Below, piece by piece: positions 1 through 7,562 of a stretch of 11,780 bases of DNA. The translations under genes were made by a program, and so were the position numbers. Origin of the DNA: Alphaproteobacteria bacterium (GTDB lineage: Bacteria; Pseudomonadota; Alphaproteobacteria; UBA8366). The notes below the pieces were generated by a model. That model saw only the letters and a program-made list of their open reading frames with translations, was not told the origin of the DNA and did not search any database. The first letter of the stretch is position 1, and every line of letters starts with the position of its first letter. The DNA is taken from positions 1-11,780 of the forward strand of contig JABJCS010000648.1 of the NCBI GenBank assembly GCA_018665505.1, written 5' to 3'.

Positions 1-81
1 ATCAGCGATAGCAGCGCCGATTTGGATAGTAATACCGAAGTTATGTCTCGGTTCATGGAACAGGTTTGGCCTAGATTGTAA
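1..81 (+). CDS. 3' end of an unidentified protein-coding gene (partial)
   Basis: Reading frame 1 is open from the window edge to a TAA at 79-81 and encodes a 26-residue tail ending FMEQVWPRL. The tail is acidic at first and ends in an amphipathic, helix-like stretch, as many protein C-termini do. The piece is too short to assign to a family, and being open over 26 codons is weak evidence for coding. It lies upstream of and in the same direction as the aldo/keto reductase, with about 100 bp between them. It could also be a chance open frame. Confidence 0.4.
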   Translation: MSDSSADLDSNTEVMSRFMEQVWPRL

Positions 82-184
82 CCCTTTGGGTACTGAAACT
101 CCGGCTCTCTCGATAAGTGTCAGGAGAACTCTACGGTATATAAAGAAGCAAAAATCGGCGTCTTTTGTCATACCGGAGAAAGCC
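82..184 (+). promoter_or_regulatory. Leader region of the aldo/keto reductase gene, with ribosome binding site
   Basis: This 103-bp gap contains an AT-rich TATATAAAG stretch near 138-146 that could serve as a -10 element, but no convincing -35 box lies 16-18 bp upstream of it. A GGAG ribosome binding site at 175-178 sits 6 nt before the ATG at 185 and decides the start of the downstream gene. No hairpin terminator for the upstream gene is obvious. Confidence 0.35.
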
Positions 185-1162
185 ATGAAACATCGTAAAC
201 TCGGTGAGCTCGAAGTCTCCGCCATCGGCCTCGGCTGCATGGGCATGAGCACGACCTACGGAGAGCGCGACGATACGGAATCGATCGCGACGCTGCATCG
301 TGCGATCGAACTCGGTTGTACTTTTCTCGACAGCTCCGACGCCTATGGCACGGGCCGCAACGAGGAACTACTGGCAACCGCCCTGGCGGGCAAGCGGGAT
401 CAAGTGGTGCTCGCGACCAAGTTCGGCAATCTCGGTAGGGTCAATCCGGATCGCCCCGTCGACGGCCGTCCGGAGTATGTTCAGGAAGCCTGCGAGAAGA
501 GTCTCAAACGGCTCAAGACGGATGTCATCGATCTGTACTATCAACACCGGGTCGACCCACTGGTGCCAATAGAGGATACGGTCGGCGCGATGTCTCGGCT
601 CGTCGAGCAAGGAAAAGTACGCTATCTCGGACTTTCCGAAGCGGGCCCCGACACAATTCGGCGCGGCCATACGACCCATCCCGTGATCGCCTTGCAATCG
701 GAATACTCACTCTGGACTCGGGAATGCGAAACCGAAATCCTGCCACTCTGCCGTGAGTTGGGCATTAGCTATGTCAATTACGCGCCGGTCGGTCGCGGCT
801 TCCTGACCGGCACCATCCGATCACCGGATGTTCTAATCGAAAGCGACGGGCGACACGGCCACCCCCGCTTCGCGGCCGAAAATATCGAGCAGAACAAGGC
901 TCTGTTAGAGCCAATTCAGGCGGTCGCATCGGCGCATGGGTGCACTCTGGCGCAAGTCGCCATCGCCTGGACCATGGCGCAAGGCGAAGACATCGTCCCA
1001 ATCCCGGGAACGAAGCGGCGGACCTATCTGGAAGAAAATCTCGCAGCAGCGGAACTGTCTCTTTCGGCAGAAGAGATAGCGGCCCTAAACAACGCCTTCA
1101 AGCCAGGTGTAGCAGCGGGTCAGCGCTATCCCGAAGGCCAAATGAAACGCCTTGGTCTTTGA
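185..1162 (+). CDS. Aldo/keto reductase (YakC/AKR13-like)
   Basis: This is an NADPH-dependent aldo/keto reductase, a cytosolic TIM-barrel enzyme that reduces aldehydes or ketones to alcohols; the substrate cannot be read from sequence. The 325-residue product has the usual family length. It opens with the typical KLG...[12 protein letters not shown] strand. The catalytic tetrad is visible as Asp49 and Tyr54 (in LDSSDAYG), Lys79 (ATKFG) and His121 (YYQHRVDP). Near the C-terminus the IPGTKR segment is the usual NADP 2'-phosphate binding site. The frame extends back to a TTG at 86, but the ATG at 185 matches the family N-terminus and has a GGAG site 6 nt upstream, so it is preferred. The gene is convergent with the glutathione S-transferase gene and overlaps its end by 37 bp. 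Family assignment is secure, and the YakC-type subgroup is a judgement from the N-terminal motif. Confidence 0.95.
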   Translation: MKHRKLGELEVSAIGLGCMGMSTTYGERDDTESIATLHRAIELGCTFLDSSDAYGTGRNEELLATALAGKRDQVVLATKFGNLGRVNPDRPVDGRPEYVQEACEKSLKRLKTDVIDLYYQHRVDPLVPIEDTVGAMSRLVEQGKVRYLGLSEAGPDTIRRGHTTHPVIALQSEYSLWTRECETEILPLCRELGISYVNYAPVGRGFLTGTIRSPDVLIESDGRHGHPRFAAENIEQNKALLEPIQAVASAHGCTLAQVAIAWTMAQGEDIVPIPGTKRRTYLEENLAAAELSLSAEEIAALNNAFKPGVAAGQRYPEGQMKRLGL

Positions 1163-1821
1163 CATATCAGGTCTAAATAGTCCAGACGACCATAGAGATC
1201 GTCAAATGGTACCATTACACCCTCCCTGTAGGCCGGACGATCCTGCAGAGTGAGGTACCACTTTTCGACATTCGGCAGGCGAGGACGGTCGATATCGATA
1301 TTGAAGTAGCGGTATAATGTGGTCCCGGCGGGAATGTCCGCCAACGTTATATCACTTCCGATTAGATATGGGTTATCTTCTAGCACTTGATCCAAAAGTC
1401 GAAGATGATCCGCCGTGCGTCCAATCTTGGCATTGACCGTGGCCATATCTCTTTGTGCTTCCGGCGTTCGATAGAATCCCCAAAAAACCCCATTTAGAAA
1501 ATCCGGCTGCAGCGCCGTTTGCGCCCAATCCAGCCAGCGGTCCGCTTGCGATCGAATTGCCGGATCGTCGCTCCAGTATTTGGAACGCCCATATCGGGCC
1601 GCTAGGTATCGTAGAATTGCGTGGGACTCCCATACGGCAATTCCGTCATCATCGATTACGGGTACTCGACCATGAGGGTTCATCCCTCGAAATTCGTCGC
1701 TATCGAGACCACCGAATGAACCGCCAAGTTCAATGTGATGGCAATCGAGTTCAAGTTCCGCGATGAACCACATGATCTTCTGAACGTTGAAAGAAGACTT
1801 TCTGCCGTACAACTTTAGCAT
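1126..1821 (-). CDS. Glutathione S-transferase family protein
   Basis: This is a cytosolic glutathione S-transferase-like protein of 231 residues. The N-terminal thioredoxin-fold domain (about residues 1-78) begins [14 protein letters not shown], where Ser9/Ser10 lie in the place of the glutathione-activating serine. It contains the cis-proline in GRVPVI (Pro54) and the Glu65-Ser66 pair (WESHAI) that binds the gamma-glutamyl part of glutathione. The helical C-terminal domain carries the N-capping box TLAD at 159-162. The frame extends to a TTG at 1845, but the ATG at 1821 starts the family sequence directly and has a GAGGTG ribosome binding site (1831-1836) 9 nt upstream. The gene lies 48 bp downstream of the TPR-CHAT frame on the same strand and could be cotranscribed with it. 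The last residues overlap the aldo/keto reductase gene tail to tail. The substrate is unknown. Confidence 0.93.
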   Translation of the reverse strand: MLKLYGRKSSFNVQKIMWFIAELELDCHHIELGGSFGGLDSDEFRGMNPHGRVPVIDDDGIAVWESHAILRYLAARYGRSKYWSDDPAIRSQADRWLDWAQTALQPDFLNGVFWGFYRTPEAQRDMATVNAKIGRTADHLRLLDQVLEDNPYLIGSDITLADIPAGTTLYRYFNIDIDRPRLPNVEKWYLTLQDRPAYREGVMVPFDDLYGRLDYLDLICQRPRRFIWPSG

Positions 1822-1869
1822 CGCCACATACACCTCAAATGACAAAAAGAATACCGGTCAGAGTATAAT

Positions 1870-2670
1870 TTAGGACCCTGGTTTCGAATTTCCGTTATCG
1901 CCGACAATCACGAAGGGTGCCCAAAATATTGGGTGGCTATACGCATAAGCGATCCGTCCTTTGGCATCCCGTGCCGCCAATTCATCGATCATCCGAATAC
2001 GCGCCCGGCGCAACGCCTCGCCCTTATTCGCCGCGTCCGAATTCTTGAAGAGTTGGACCATCAACTGGGTAGTCGCTTCCGACATGACCGGCCAGTTGCT
2101 GACCAGCAGCGACCGCGCGCCCGCATAGAAGAAGGCACGGCCGAGCCCGGACACGGCCTCCGCCGCCTTTCCATCCGCCGCCGCTGTGTTACAGGCCGAG
2201 AGCACGGCCCAATCCGCGTTGAGTTTAAGCCCTAACACCTCATCCATGGCGACGAGCCCGTCGCCCCCGTTTCCCGTGACTTGCGGCGCGGAGAGTGCCA
2301 AAGCCGGCTGTTGGAGACCATTCAGGTCGCCCGGCACCATTCCATGAGTCGCAAACGAAATCACGCCGTAGCGCGAAAGATCCATTGTCTTAACGCGATT
2401 CTCATCCGCCCTGACGCCGAGGAAGATATCACGTTCGGGATCAGCCTTGAGCGCCTTGGCGATCGACAGTAACTCCGTTCGCGTATCGGGGAGCCTCGGT
2501 AAATCCGCCAGGACCGCGCTGTCACTAACACGCGTCTTCGGAGCGCTGCGCACCGAAATGCCACGCGTCGCCATCATTCTCGCCGACGCGAGCTGTGCTT
2601 CTTGGGCCTGTTTTCCATTGAAGTACGGATCACCAATTCCGAGAAACGGCAACCGTTCCCCGACCACCAC
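1870..2670 (-). CDS. C-terminal piece of the TPR-CHAT protein: catalytic half of the CHAT domain
   Basis: This piece follows the TAG at 2671-2673 without any gap and in the same frame; its first codon is GTG at 2668-2670. The 266 residues form the catalytic half of a CHAT domain: PFLGIGDPYF, a TELLSIAKAL segment, the putative catalytic His in SFATHG (codon 2344-2346), the putative nucleophile Cys in LSACNT (codon 2191-2193), and the downstream GLGRAFFYAGARSLLVSNWPV and HPIFWAPFVIVGD blocks. All these are intact, which argues that the break is recent or that the part is still used. No ribosome binding site precedes the GTG. The first ATG codons (2575-2577 and 2572-2574) have only a weak GGCGAGA upstream and would remove the first strand of this half. 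It ends with TAA, 48 bp before the GST start. Confidence 0.75.
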   Translation of the reverse strand: MVVGERLPFLGIGDPYFNGKQAQEAQLASARMMATRGISVRSAPKTRVSDSAVLADLPRLPDTRTELLSIAKALKADPERDIFLGVRADENRVKTMDLSRYGVISFATHGMVPGDLNGLQQPALALSAPQVTGNGGDGLVAMDEVLGLKLNADWAVLSACNTAAADGKAAEAVSGLGRAFFYAGARSLLVSNWPVMSEATTQLMVQLFKNSDAANKGEALRRARIRMIDELAARDAKGRIAYAYSHPIFWAPFVIVGDNGNSKPGS

Positions 2671-4245
2671 CTATATATTACGAAGCGCTTTCAGCGAAGC
2701 GACAGACGGTAACATCGTCACGCTGTGCGAGCGCGCCAACCATTGCACCGACCGATAGTGGCGGAACAGGAGCCCCTCATCGAAACGTTCCGTTGCCTCT
2801 GTTGTCGGCAAGAGTGACAACGGTAATTGACCGAGCGCTCCATCCGCGACCACCATCAGATGCTTGGACGATTTCCATCCCGCCAACACCGGTTCGAGTA
2901 GCTTTTTGTAGAGTGCGTATGCGCCATCGAGATCAAATCGCGGAATATCGCGGAGATACCGGATGCTCCCTGGATCAATTGCGTTCCGAAGTCGCGCAAC
3001 AATCTGCTTAAGATCGTCCTCTCCCAATGCGACAACGGCAAATGCGTTTCGCCCCTGACCATTCACGGCCCAAACGAATGTCTTCTCATCACCGACATAA
3101 AACGATACGAGAGCCTCATCCCTCCGCAGCAAAGCCGACGCCTGTTCAATCGTCAGTGCCTTCGGTCGGACGAGATCAGCATATTCCGGAAACTTCTCCC
3201 CCATCTCCTTTTGCAAGGCGGATCGCGCCGCCCGCAGTTTGCCGACCTCTTCGCGATATGACGCAATGACTTGGCCGTCCTGTTCGGATTTCGGCACGGT
3301 CAGGAGCCTACCCATCGTCTCGAGCAAGGTTTCAAGCCCGACGGCGATATCTTGTTCGCGCCGCACAATTCCCGACATCCGCGCGTCGCCCGACGCCGAG
3401 CGTGCCGCCGAACCCGAAAGCGCCGTCTGTACGGAGCCACCACGAACTGTCTCGGCAATCCGGAACATTTCCGCCACGGCGGGGCGCGGCAAAGCAGCCT
3501 CGAGTTCCGTCTCTCGCACTTCCGCCAAGAAATTCAAATAGGCATCCAGAACCACCAGCCGCCACTGGTTCTTGACCGCATTGCCACTGACCTGCTCCGC
3601 GCTCTTTGCCGCCAACGCGGGTATGGCACGCGCAAATGACCGCACCGCTTTTTCCCCATCTCCGGTTTGAACATAGGCCATGGCGAGAATACCGTGCTTC
3701 AGCGCGAGACGTGAACTCTCGGCGCCGCGCGCTTTCTGGACATTCAGTTGCCGATTGATGAGTTGGAGAGCTTCAAGCGAACGGCCCGAGCGTACCAGAG
3801 CTAACTGATAATCCGGTTGGGTCGCTACCAGTTCGTCGAAAACCGCTGCGTTCTCCGCCAGGTTCCGCTTCACCGCATCATAACAGGACATGGCCAATGG
3901 CCAATCACCCGCTGCAGCGTACATGCGAGCGGAGAGAACACGGGCGCGCGCCAAAATCGCCGATCCCGCTGGAGCCTCTAACTTACCCAGAATCTCGAAC
4001 ACCGCGTGCAACAGCTTTTGCGCATCTCCGTAGCGTCCTTGGGCCGCAATGACGTTTGCCAGATTGTTCGTGTACTTTACTGTTCCGTAACTGTATTTGC
4101 CCACGCGTGACAACATCGTCCGCAACGCGGCGCGCGCTTCGACCTCCGCTTCCATCAGGCGCCCTTGCGCGACCAAGTTCTTCGTCAGACGTTCTCTCGG
4201 ACTCAGAATAAATCCAACGCTACGTATGGAATCGAGCTTGGCCAT
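2671..4245 (-). CDS. Middle piece of the TPR-CHAT protein: TPR array and first half of the CHAT domain
   Basis: This 524-residue open stretch starts at an ATG 60 nt (20 in-frame sense codons) after the TAA of the preceding piece. It contains helical TPR units (for example VAQGRLMEAEVEARAAL and IAAQGRYGDAQKLLHAV), a long helical middle part, and from about residue 350 the first part of a CHAT domain (LVSFYVGDEKTFVWAV and VADGALGQLPLSLLPT). It ends at a TAG right after LPSVASLKALRNI, so it lacks the catalytic His and Cys. The 20 codons before this ATG read as the second helix of a TPR (GQWRDAEPLRR), which implies the ATG is an internal methionine rather than a native start. A GGGA 4 nt upstream could still allow weak reinitiation. 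Confidence 0.72.
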   Translation of the reverse strand: MAKLDSIRSVGFILSPRERLTKNLVAQGRLMEAEVEARAALRTMLSRVGKYSYGTVKYTNNLANVIAAQGRYGDAQKLLHAVFEILGKLEAPAGSAILARARVLSARMYAAAGDWPLAMSCYDAVKRNLAENAAVFDELVATQPDYQLALVRSGRSLEALQLINRQLNVQKARGAESSRLALKHGILAMAYVQTGDGEKAVRSFARAIPALAAKSAEQVSGNAVKNQWRLVVLDAYLNFLAEVRETELEAALPRPAVAEMFRIAETVRGGSVQTALSGSAARSASGDARMSGIVRREQDIAVGLETLLETMGRLLTVPKSEQDGQVIASYREEVGKLRAARSALQKEMGEKFPEYADLVRPKALTIEQASALLRRDEALVSFYVGDEKTFVWAVNGQGRNAFAVVALGEDDLKQIVARLRNAIDPGSIRYLRDIPRFDLDGAYALYKKLLEPVLAGWKSSKHLMVVADGALGQLPLSLLPTTEATERFDEGLLFRHYRSVQWLARSHSVTMLPSVASLKALRNI

Positions 4246-4305
4246 TCTATCCCGGAGTTCGATCTCTTGGCGGCGTAAAGGTTCCGCGTCCCGCCATTGT
4301 CCTTT

Positions 4306-5025
4306 TTACTCGAGAATTTCCCCGTTCCAAGTGGCACGCCAAATTCGGACCTGAAGCCCTTTGCGAAATGCTCCCCGCTTCCCGCTCTCGAACGCGTCGA
4401 ATGCGTCTTGCGCCTTTGATACAACCGCTTCTATCGCCGCGATATCACCGGTGCGGCCATAAATACTAATCGCGTCATTCGTGAATTTCAGTACCTGACC
4501 GGCACCTCGCTTTTCGATCAGTCGGGCTTCCGCCAACCCGCTTTCAACCAATCCCTTCGCCTTGCGGTAATTCCCAAAAATTGCCTCCATCTTAGCCCGT
4601 CGCGCGATATATACGGCGGGCCGAACCGGGCCCCCTGTGGATAATTCGCGAATACCGCTACGCCGAATTTCCGGCACATAGGATGCCGCCTTGCGCGAAT
4701 CCTCGAGTGCTTGGAGATGTTGTCCCAGCGCAAGCGCAGCATCTGCGCGTCGATGATAGAAATCCGCCAAATCGGCCTCATGCCCGCTCGACGGTGGCGC
4801 GGTATCCACCTGGCGATTGAGTTTGGATATCGAGGATAGATCGACAGCTTCCGCCTCATCCAAAATTGCGGTGATGTCGACAATGCTTCGCGGCGGCGGT
4901 GTGAATTGCTTCGTTTGAACGTCAGCGGTGAGCTTCAACGCCTCTTTAACACTCAAAGTCTCATCGGTCTGACATGCCGTGAGAACGAGTAATACAGCAA
5001 TCGAACAAACGGTATTGCGGTGCAT
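4306..5025 (-). CDS. N-terminal piece of the TPR-CHAT protein: TPR lipoprotein
   Basis: This 239-residue open frame begins with a lipoprotein signal peptide: a short charged N-terminus (MHRN), a hydrophobic core and lipobox LTAC with Cys18 as the lipidation site. Gln19 at +2 suggests outer membrane sorting by the Lol rule. The mature part is mainly helical, with TPR-like units such as DFYHRRADAALALGQHLQAL and the stretch around AIFGNYRKAKGLVESGLAEA. The ATG at 5025 has a purine-rich AGGGG site 5 nt upstream. If translation stops at the TAA at 4306-4308, the result is a short TPR lipoprotein without a protease domain, ending in the middle of a repeat. The start and signal are well preserved, so the 5' part of the gene looks expressible. 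A 94-bp gap separates it from the upstream FAD gene, so it may have its own promoter. Confidence 0.8.
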   Translation of the reverse strand: MHRNTVCSIAVLLVLTACQTDETLSVKEALKLTADVQTKQFTPPPRSIVDITAILDEAEAVDLSSISKLNRQVDTAPPSSGHEADLADFYHRRADAALALGQHLQALEDSRKAASYVPEIRRSGIRELSTGGPVRPAVYIARRAKMEAIFGNYRKAKGLVESGLAEARLIEKRGAGQVLKFTNDAISIYGRTGDIAAIEAVVSKAQDAFDAFESGKRGAFRKGLQVRIWRATWNGEILE

Positions 5026-5119
5026 TTCCGCCCCTAACCCGACATGAATGTGAGTCCATTACACTACACTAATCTACCGCCGACGCCCGTTCGGACCCAA
5101 TGGGATTTCCAACCGATTA
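5026..5119 (-). promoter_or_regulatory. Gap between the FAD gene and the TPR-CHAT frame
   Basis: The 94-bp spacer is long compared with the neighbouring 13-nt gap and could hold a promoter for the TPR-CHAT gene. On the minus strand a TGTAAT (in AGTGTAATGG) resembles a -10 box, but no good -35 box is spaced correctly. An AGGGG ribosome binding site lies just before the ATG at 5025. I see no strong terminator hairpin with a T-run. Confidence 0.25.
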
Positions 5120-6583
5120 CTACCAGGCCGTCTCCGCCACTGCATTCCGGGCCGCGATACGACCGAAGGCAAGACACTCGCCGATATTGCCGGTCCCTTG
5201 GTAGAGGTAGCTGTATGTCGATCCCAATTCCCCCGCACTGTATAGACGTGGAATGGGGGACCCGTCCGGGCGCACAATTTGTGCCTTCTCGTTACGTCGC
5301 GGCCCTCCTTGCGTATTCAGCATGGAGGGGGACATTTCAACCGCGTAATAGGGGCCGTCATCCAATGCCGTCAGCATCAGCGTCCGGCCGAATTCCATGT
5401 CCTCTCCCGACGCAGCAAAAGCGTTCCAATGCGATACGGTCTCCGCTAGCGTTTCACCGTCCATGCCGATTTGCACAGCCAGTTCCGCCAAGGTATCCGC
5501 TTTTTTGATCCAGCCTTTCTCCAGCTCGACACTATTGTCTTCGCTCCACTCGTATTGCTCGACAACCTGTGTCCAACCATGGCTCGGGTGCCCATCATAG
5601 ATCGGCCCTGCCGTCATATGGGTGTTATCGAAGATCATGTGCATGGGGCACGGCGTGGTCAGCGCCTTCCATGTGCCATGCGCGGGGACCTTACCGTGAC
5701 GAGTTTTGAATTTCTCATCGGTGAAACGCTTGCCGTCAGGACCGACGACGATGACACCGCCTGGAATTTCCTTGCTGTAATGCAGCGCTTGCATTGACAG
5801 GGACGTCGGAATCTCCGGCACTTTCAAGGCCATCGACGGGCCCGCGTAATTGTTCATGTGCCAAAGGTCGGCACCGACGGAGAGTCCCATGGTAATGCCG
5901 TCGCCCTCGTTGTAGGGACTGCCCGAAGTGTAACAATACGGGACACCGGGCAGGTAGTTGCGGATCATCTCCTGATTGTTTTCGAACCCACCACAGGTCA
6001 AGAGCACGCCCTTGCGCGCCTTCACAGTGACAGGTTTTCCATCGTGTATGGCCCGCACGCCCAAAATCTCACCGGTCGTACCGTCCTGGATGAGTTCCTT
6101 TCCAGGTGTCTCATAACAAACTTCGATCGGCCGCTCCTTCACCAGGCTCTCGAACCGCTTCCAGGTATAGGAATAGCCGTATGTCGGCCCGTCATGGAAT
6201 TTATGAACGCAATCGGAGCCCGGTAGTTCCGGGAATTCGATGCCGACCGGCGGATGCTGATGCTCTTGCGGGTCGCCACCGACACTGGCGAGCCAATCGT
6301 TGTTCAGGCACATCTCTTCTGACCAAACCCGCACCATTTCGTCTGGCACCGCGTAAGGTCCGCATAGCGCCTTTAGATATGTCGCCGCCTGCTCCGCGGA
6401 CGAGGTGTTGAGATACCCCTGCCCCGCAACCTTGGTGTTGCCACCTTCTTTGCCTTCCGGTGCTTTCTCGAGGATCAACACCTCCGCACCCAACTCAAAC
6501 GCCGTGACCGCAGCAGCCACGCCAGCCGCGCCGAAACCAACGACAACGACGTCGGCTTCCTTATCCCAATTTTCTAATCTCAA
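5120..6583 (-). CDS. FAD-binding oxidoreductase of the fumarate reductase / ketosteroid dehydrogenase family
   Basis: This is a flavoprotein of about 487 residues in the FAD_binding_2 family, whose members include fumarate/succinate oxidoreductases, urocanate reductases and 3-ketosteroid dehydrogenases. The N-terminal Rossmann motif is VVVVGFGAAG (Gly16, Gly18, Gly21), followed by LILEKA with Glu39 as the ribose ligand, then GGNT. A GKRFTDE segment lies in the middle. The C-terminal FAD-closing block is SAGELGSTYSYLYQGTGNIG. No heme, FMN or signal peptide is attached, so it is a soluble single-domain enzyme; the electron acceptor or substrate is not identifiable. The frame is open back to a GTG at 6679 inside the upstream gene, but a GGGGA site (6591-6595) lies 7 nt before a TTG at 6583, and this start gives the family N-terminus. 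The gene follows the hydroxyacid dehydrogenase by 13 nt, so the two are probably one operon and may act in one redox pathway. Confidence 0.9.
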   Translation of the reverse strand: MRLENWDKEADVVVVGFGAAGVAAAVTAFELGAEVLILEKAPEGKEGGNTKVAGQGYLNTSSAEQAATYLKALCGPYAVPDEMVRVWSEEMCLNNDWLASVGGDPQEHQHPPVGIEFPELPGSDCVHKFHDGPTYGYSYTWKRFESLVKERPIEVCYETPGKELIQDGTTGEILGVRAIHDGKPVTVKARKGVLLTCGGFENNQEMIRNYLPGVPYCYTSGSPYNEGDGITMGLSVGADLWHMNNYAGPSMALKVPEIPTSLSMQALHYSKEIPGGVIVVGPDGKRFTDEKFKTRHGKVPAHGTWKALTTPCPMHMIFDNTHMTAGPIYDGHPSHGWTQVVEQYEWSEDNSVELEKGWIKKADTLAELAVQIGMDGETLAETVSHWNAFAASGEDMEFGRTLMLTALDDGPYYAVEMSPSMLNTQGGPRRNEKAQIVRPDGSPIPRLYSAGELGSTYSYLYQGTGNIGECLAFGRIAARNAVAETAW

Positions 6584-6596
6584 AATTTCGTCCCCG

Positions 6597-7562
6597 TCAG
6601 TCTTCGAGTTCGGGGATGACCCAGAGCGGATCCTCGCCTCGCGCCACCCGTTGCACGTTGTCGAACGCGTTTCGAACACGCGCCGTATTGCTCTCGAAGG
6701 TTGGCCCAGCTAGATGCGCGGTTAGGATGACATTGTCGAGATCAAAAAGCGGATTGTCTGTCGGCGGCGGTTCTTGGTCGAAGACATCGAGGCCGGCCGC
6801 GCGAATGACACCGGTGGTTAATGCCGTGTGCAGGGCCTCTTCATCGATGACCGGACCGCGCGCCGTGTTGACGATAATCGCGGAGGGTTTCATCAAGGCT
6901 AGTTCGTTGGCCCCGATCAAATGGCGTGTCGACTCATTGAGCGGCGTGTGAACCGAAACCACATCAACTTCCCGCAGCAACTCGCCAAGCAGACGGAAGC
7001 GGACGCCAAGCGCGTCTTCCTGATCTTCCGTGAGACGCGCAATGTCATAGTAGAGGACTTCCATCCCAAAGGCTTTGGCGAGACGCGCGGTTTTCTTGCC
7101 GATAGTACCGAGGCCGACAATCCCAAGCTTCTGGCCCCGTAGTTCATGCACCCGTGGCGTCTCGTTGCCGCGCCATCTTCCGGCGGCGACGCTGGTGTGT
7201 TGGCGGACCAATTGGCGCGAGACGGCGAGCATCAGCAAAACGGCATGTTCCGAGACCGCAACCGAATTGGCGCCACCATTGTTGCAGATCGGTACGCCGG
7301 CGTTTCGCGCCGCGCTGATATCCGCTTTGTCGTAACCGGCGCTGAGCAATTGAATCAATTTTAAATTCGGCCCGACCTTGAACAGGTCGTTGTCAACCAA
7401 ACCATCGACGAACCCCACCAAATATTCCGCGTCACTCATCGCCGCTTCATATTCCGCACTCCGTGCGGGCACTACAGCTAACTCGACACCCGAGGGCGCC
7501 ATTTCCCGCGCCACATCGGCGGCGTCTGGAAAGTCCGTCACAAAAACGATCTTGGTACTCAT
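6597..7562 (-). CDS. NAD-dependent D-2-hydroxyacid dehydrogenase family protein
   Basis: This is a 321-residue dehydrogenase of the D-isomer-specific 2-hydroxyacid family, which interconverts 2-oxoacids and D-2-hydroxyacids with NAD(P)H in the cytosol (relatives include phosphoglycerate, glyoxylate and hydroxypyruvate reductases). The nucleotide-binding domain carries GIVGLGTIG (Gly150, Gly152, Gly155) with Asp173 at the end of the second strand, which favours NAD over NADP. The catalytic triad is present: Arg235 (NTARGPVID), Glu264 (DVFDQEPP) and His283 (LTAHLAGP). The ATG at 7562 is preceded 4 nt upstream by a perfect AGGAGG ribosome binding site (7567-7572). It is the first gene of a two-gene operon with the FAD oxidoreductase and is divergent from the ATP-grasp gene. 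There is no ACT domain, so it is not a full-length SerA. The substrate is unassigned. Confidence 0.95.
   Translation of the reverse strand: MSTKIVFVTDFPDAADVAREMAPSGVELAVVPARSAEYEAAMSDAEYLVGFVDGLVDNDLFKVGPNLKLIQLLSAGYDKADISAARNAGVPICNNGGANSVAVSEHAVLLMLAVSRQLVRQHTSVAAGRWRGNETPRVHELRGQKLGIVGLGTIGKKTARLAKAFGMEVLYYDIARLTEDQEDALGVRFRLLGELLREVDVVSVHTPLNESTRHLIGANELALMKPSAIIVNTARGPVIDEEALHTALTTGVIRAAGLDVFDQEPPPTDNPLFDLDNVILTAHLAGPTFESNTARVRNAFDNVQRVARGEDPLWVIPELED

Larger units (their letters stand above)
1870..5025 (-). pseudogene. Lipoprotein TPR-CHAT caspase-like protein, interrupted by two in-frame stops
   Basis: Three consecutive open stretches, 5025-4306, 4245-2671 and 2670-1870, are in one and the same frame, together 1,051 codons before the final TAA at 1870-1872. 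Only a TAA (4306-4308) and a TAG (2671-2673) break it, and no insertion or deletion is needed to join them. Read through, it is a typical TPR-CHAT protein: lipoprotein signal peptide with LTAC lipobox (Cys18), helical TPR array from about residue 60 to 500, and C-terminal CHAT domain from about 600 with His894 (ATHG) and Cys945 (SACNT). The TAA falls in a TPR at the residue between L-E and K-G, leaving the L11/G15/A20 consensus spacing correct. The TAG falls between the LPSVASLKALR and PFLGIGDP parts of the CHAT fold. CHAT proteins are clan CD cysteine peptidases related to caspases; the substrate is unknown here. The frame could be a fresh pseudogene, a split gene, a readthrough gene or an assembly error. 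Confidence 0.75.

Noticed and set aside
86..184. N-terminal extension of the aldo/keto reductase from a TTG at 86.
   Set aside because: The extra 33 residues do not resemble the family, and the ATG at 185 has a well-placed GGAG site.
3239..3639. Plus-strand open frames opposite the TPR-CHAT gene as possible real genes.
   Set aside because: They have low-complexity, Arg/Pro/Ser-rich translations, no ribosome binding sites and no family features; they are shadows of the minus-strand coding sequence.
2668..4308. Programmed ribosomal frameshifting to join the TPR-CHAT pieces.
   Set aside because: All three pieces are in the same frame, so a frameshift would not help; only readthrough or reinitiation would.
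1870..5025. Genetic code change reading TAA and TAG as sense codons.
   Set aside because: Other intact genes in the window end properly in TAG (GST at 1126, FAD gene at 5120) and TAA (ATP-grasp, alpha-E, transglutaminase, Anbu), so the standard code applies.
1870..5025. Antiphage defence or CRISPR-linked (gasdermin or Craspase-type) CHAT system.
   Set aside because: No gasdermin-like pore protein, nucleic-acid sensor, Cas gene or repeat array lies nearby; the neighbours are metabolic enzymes.
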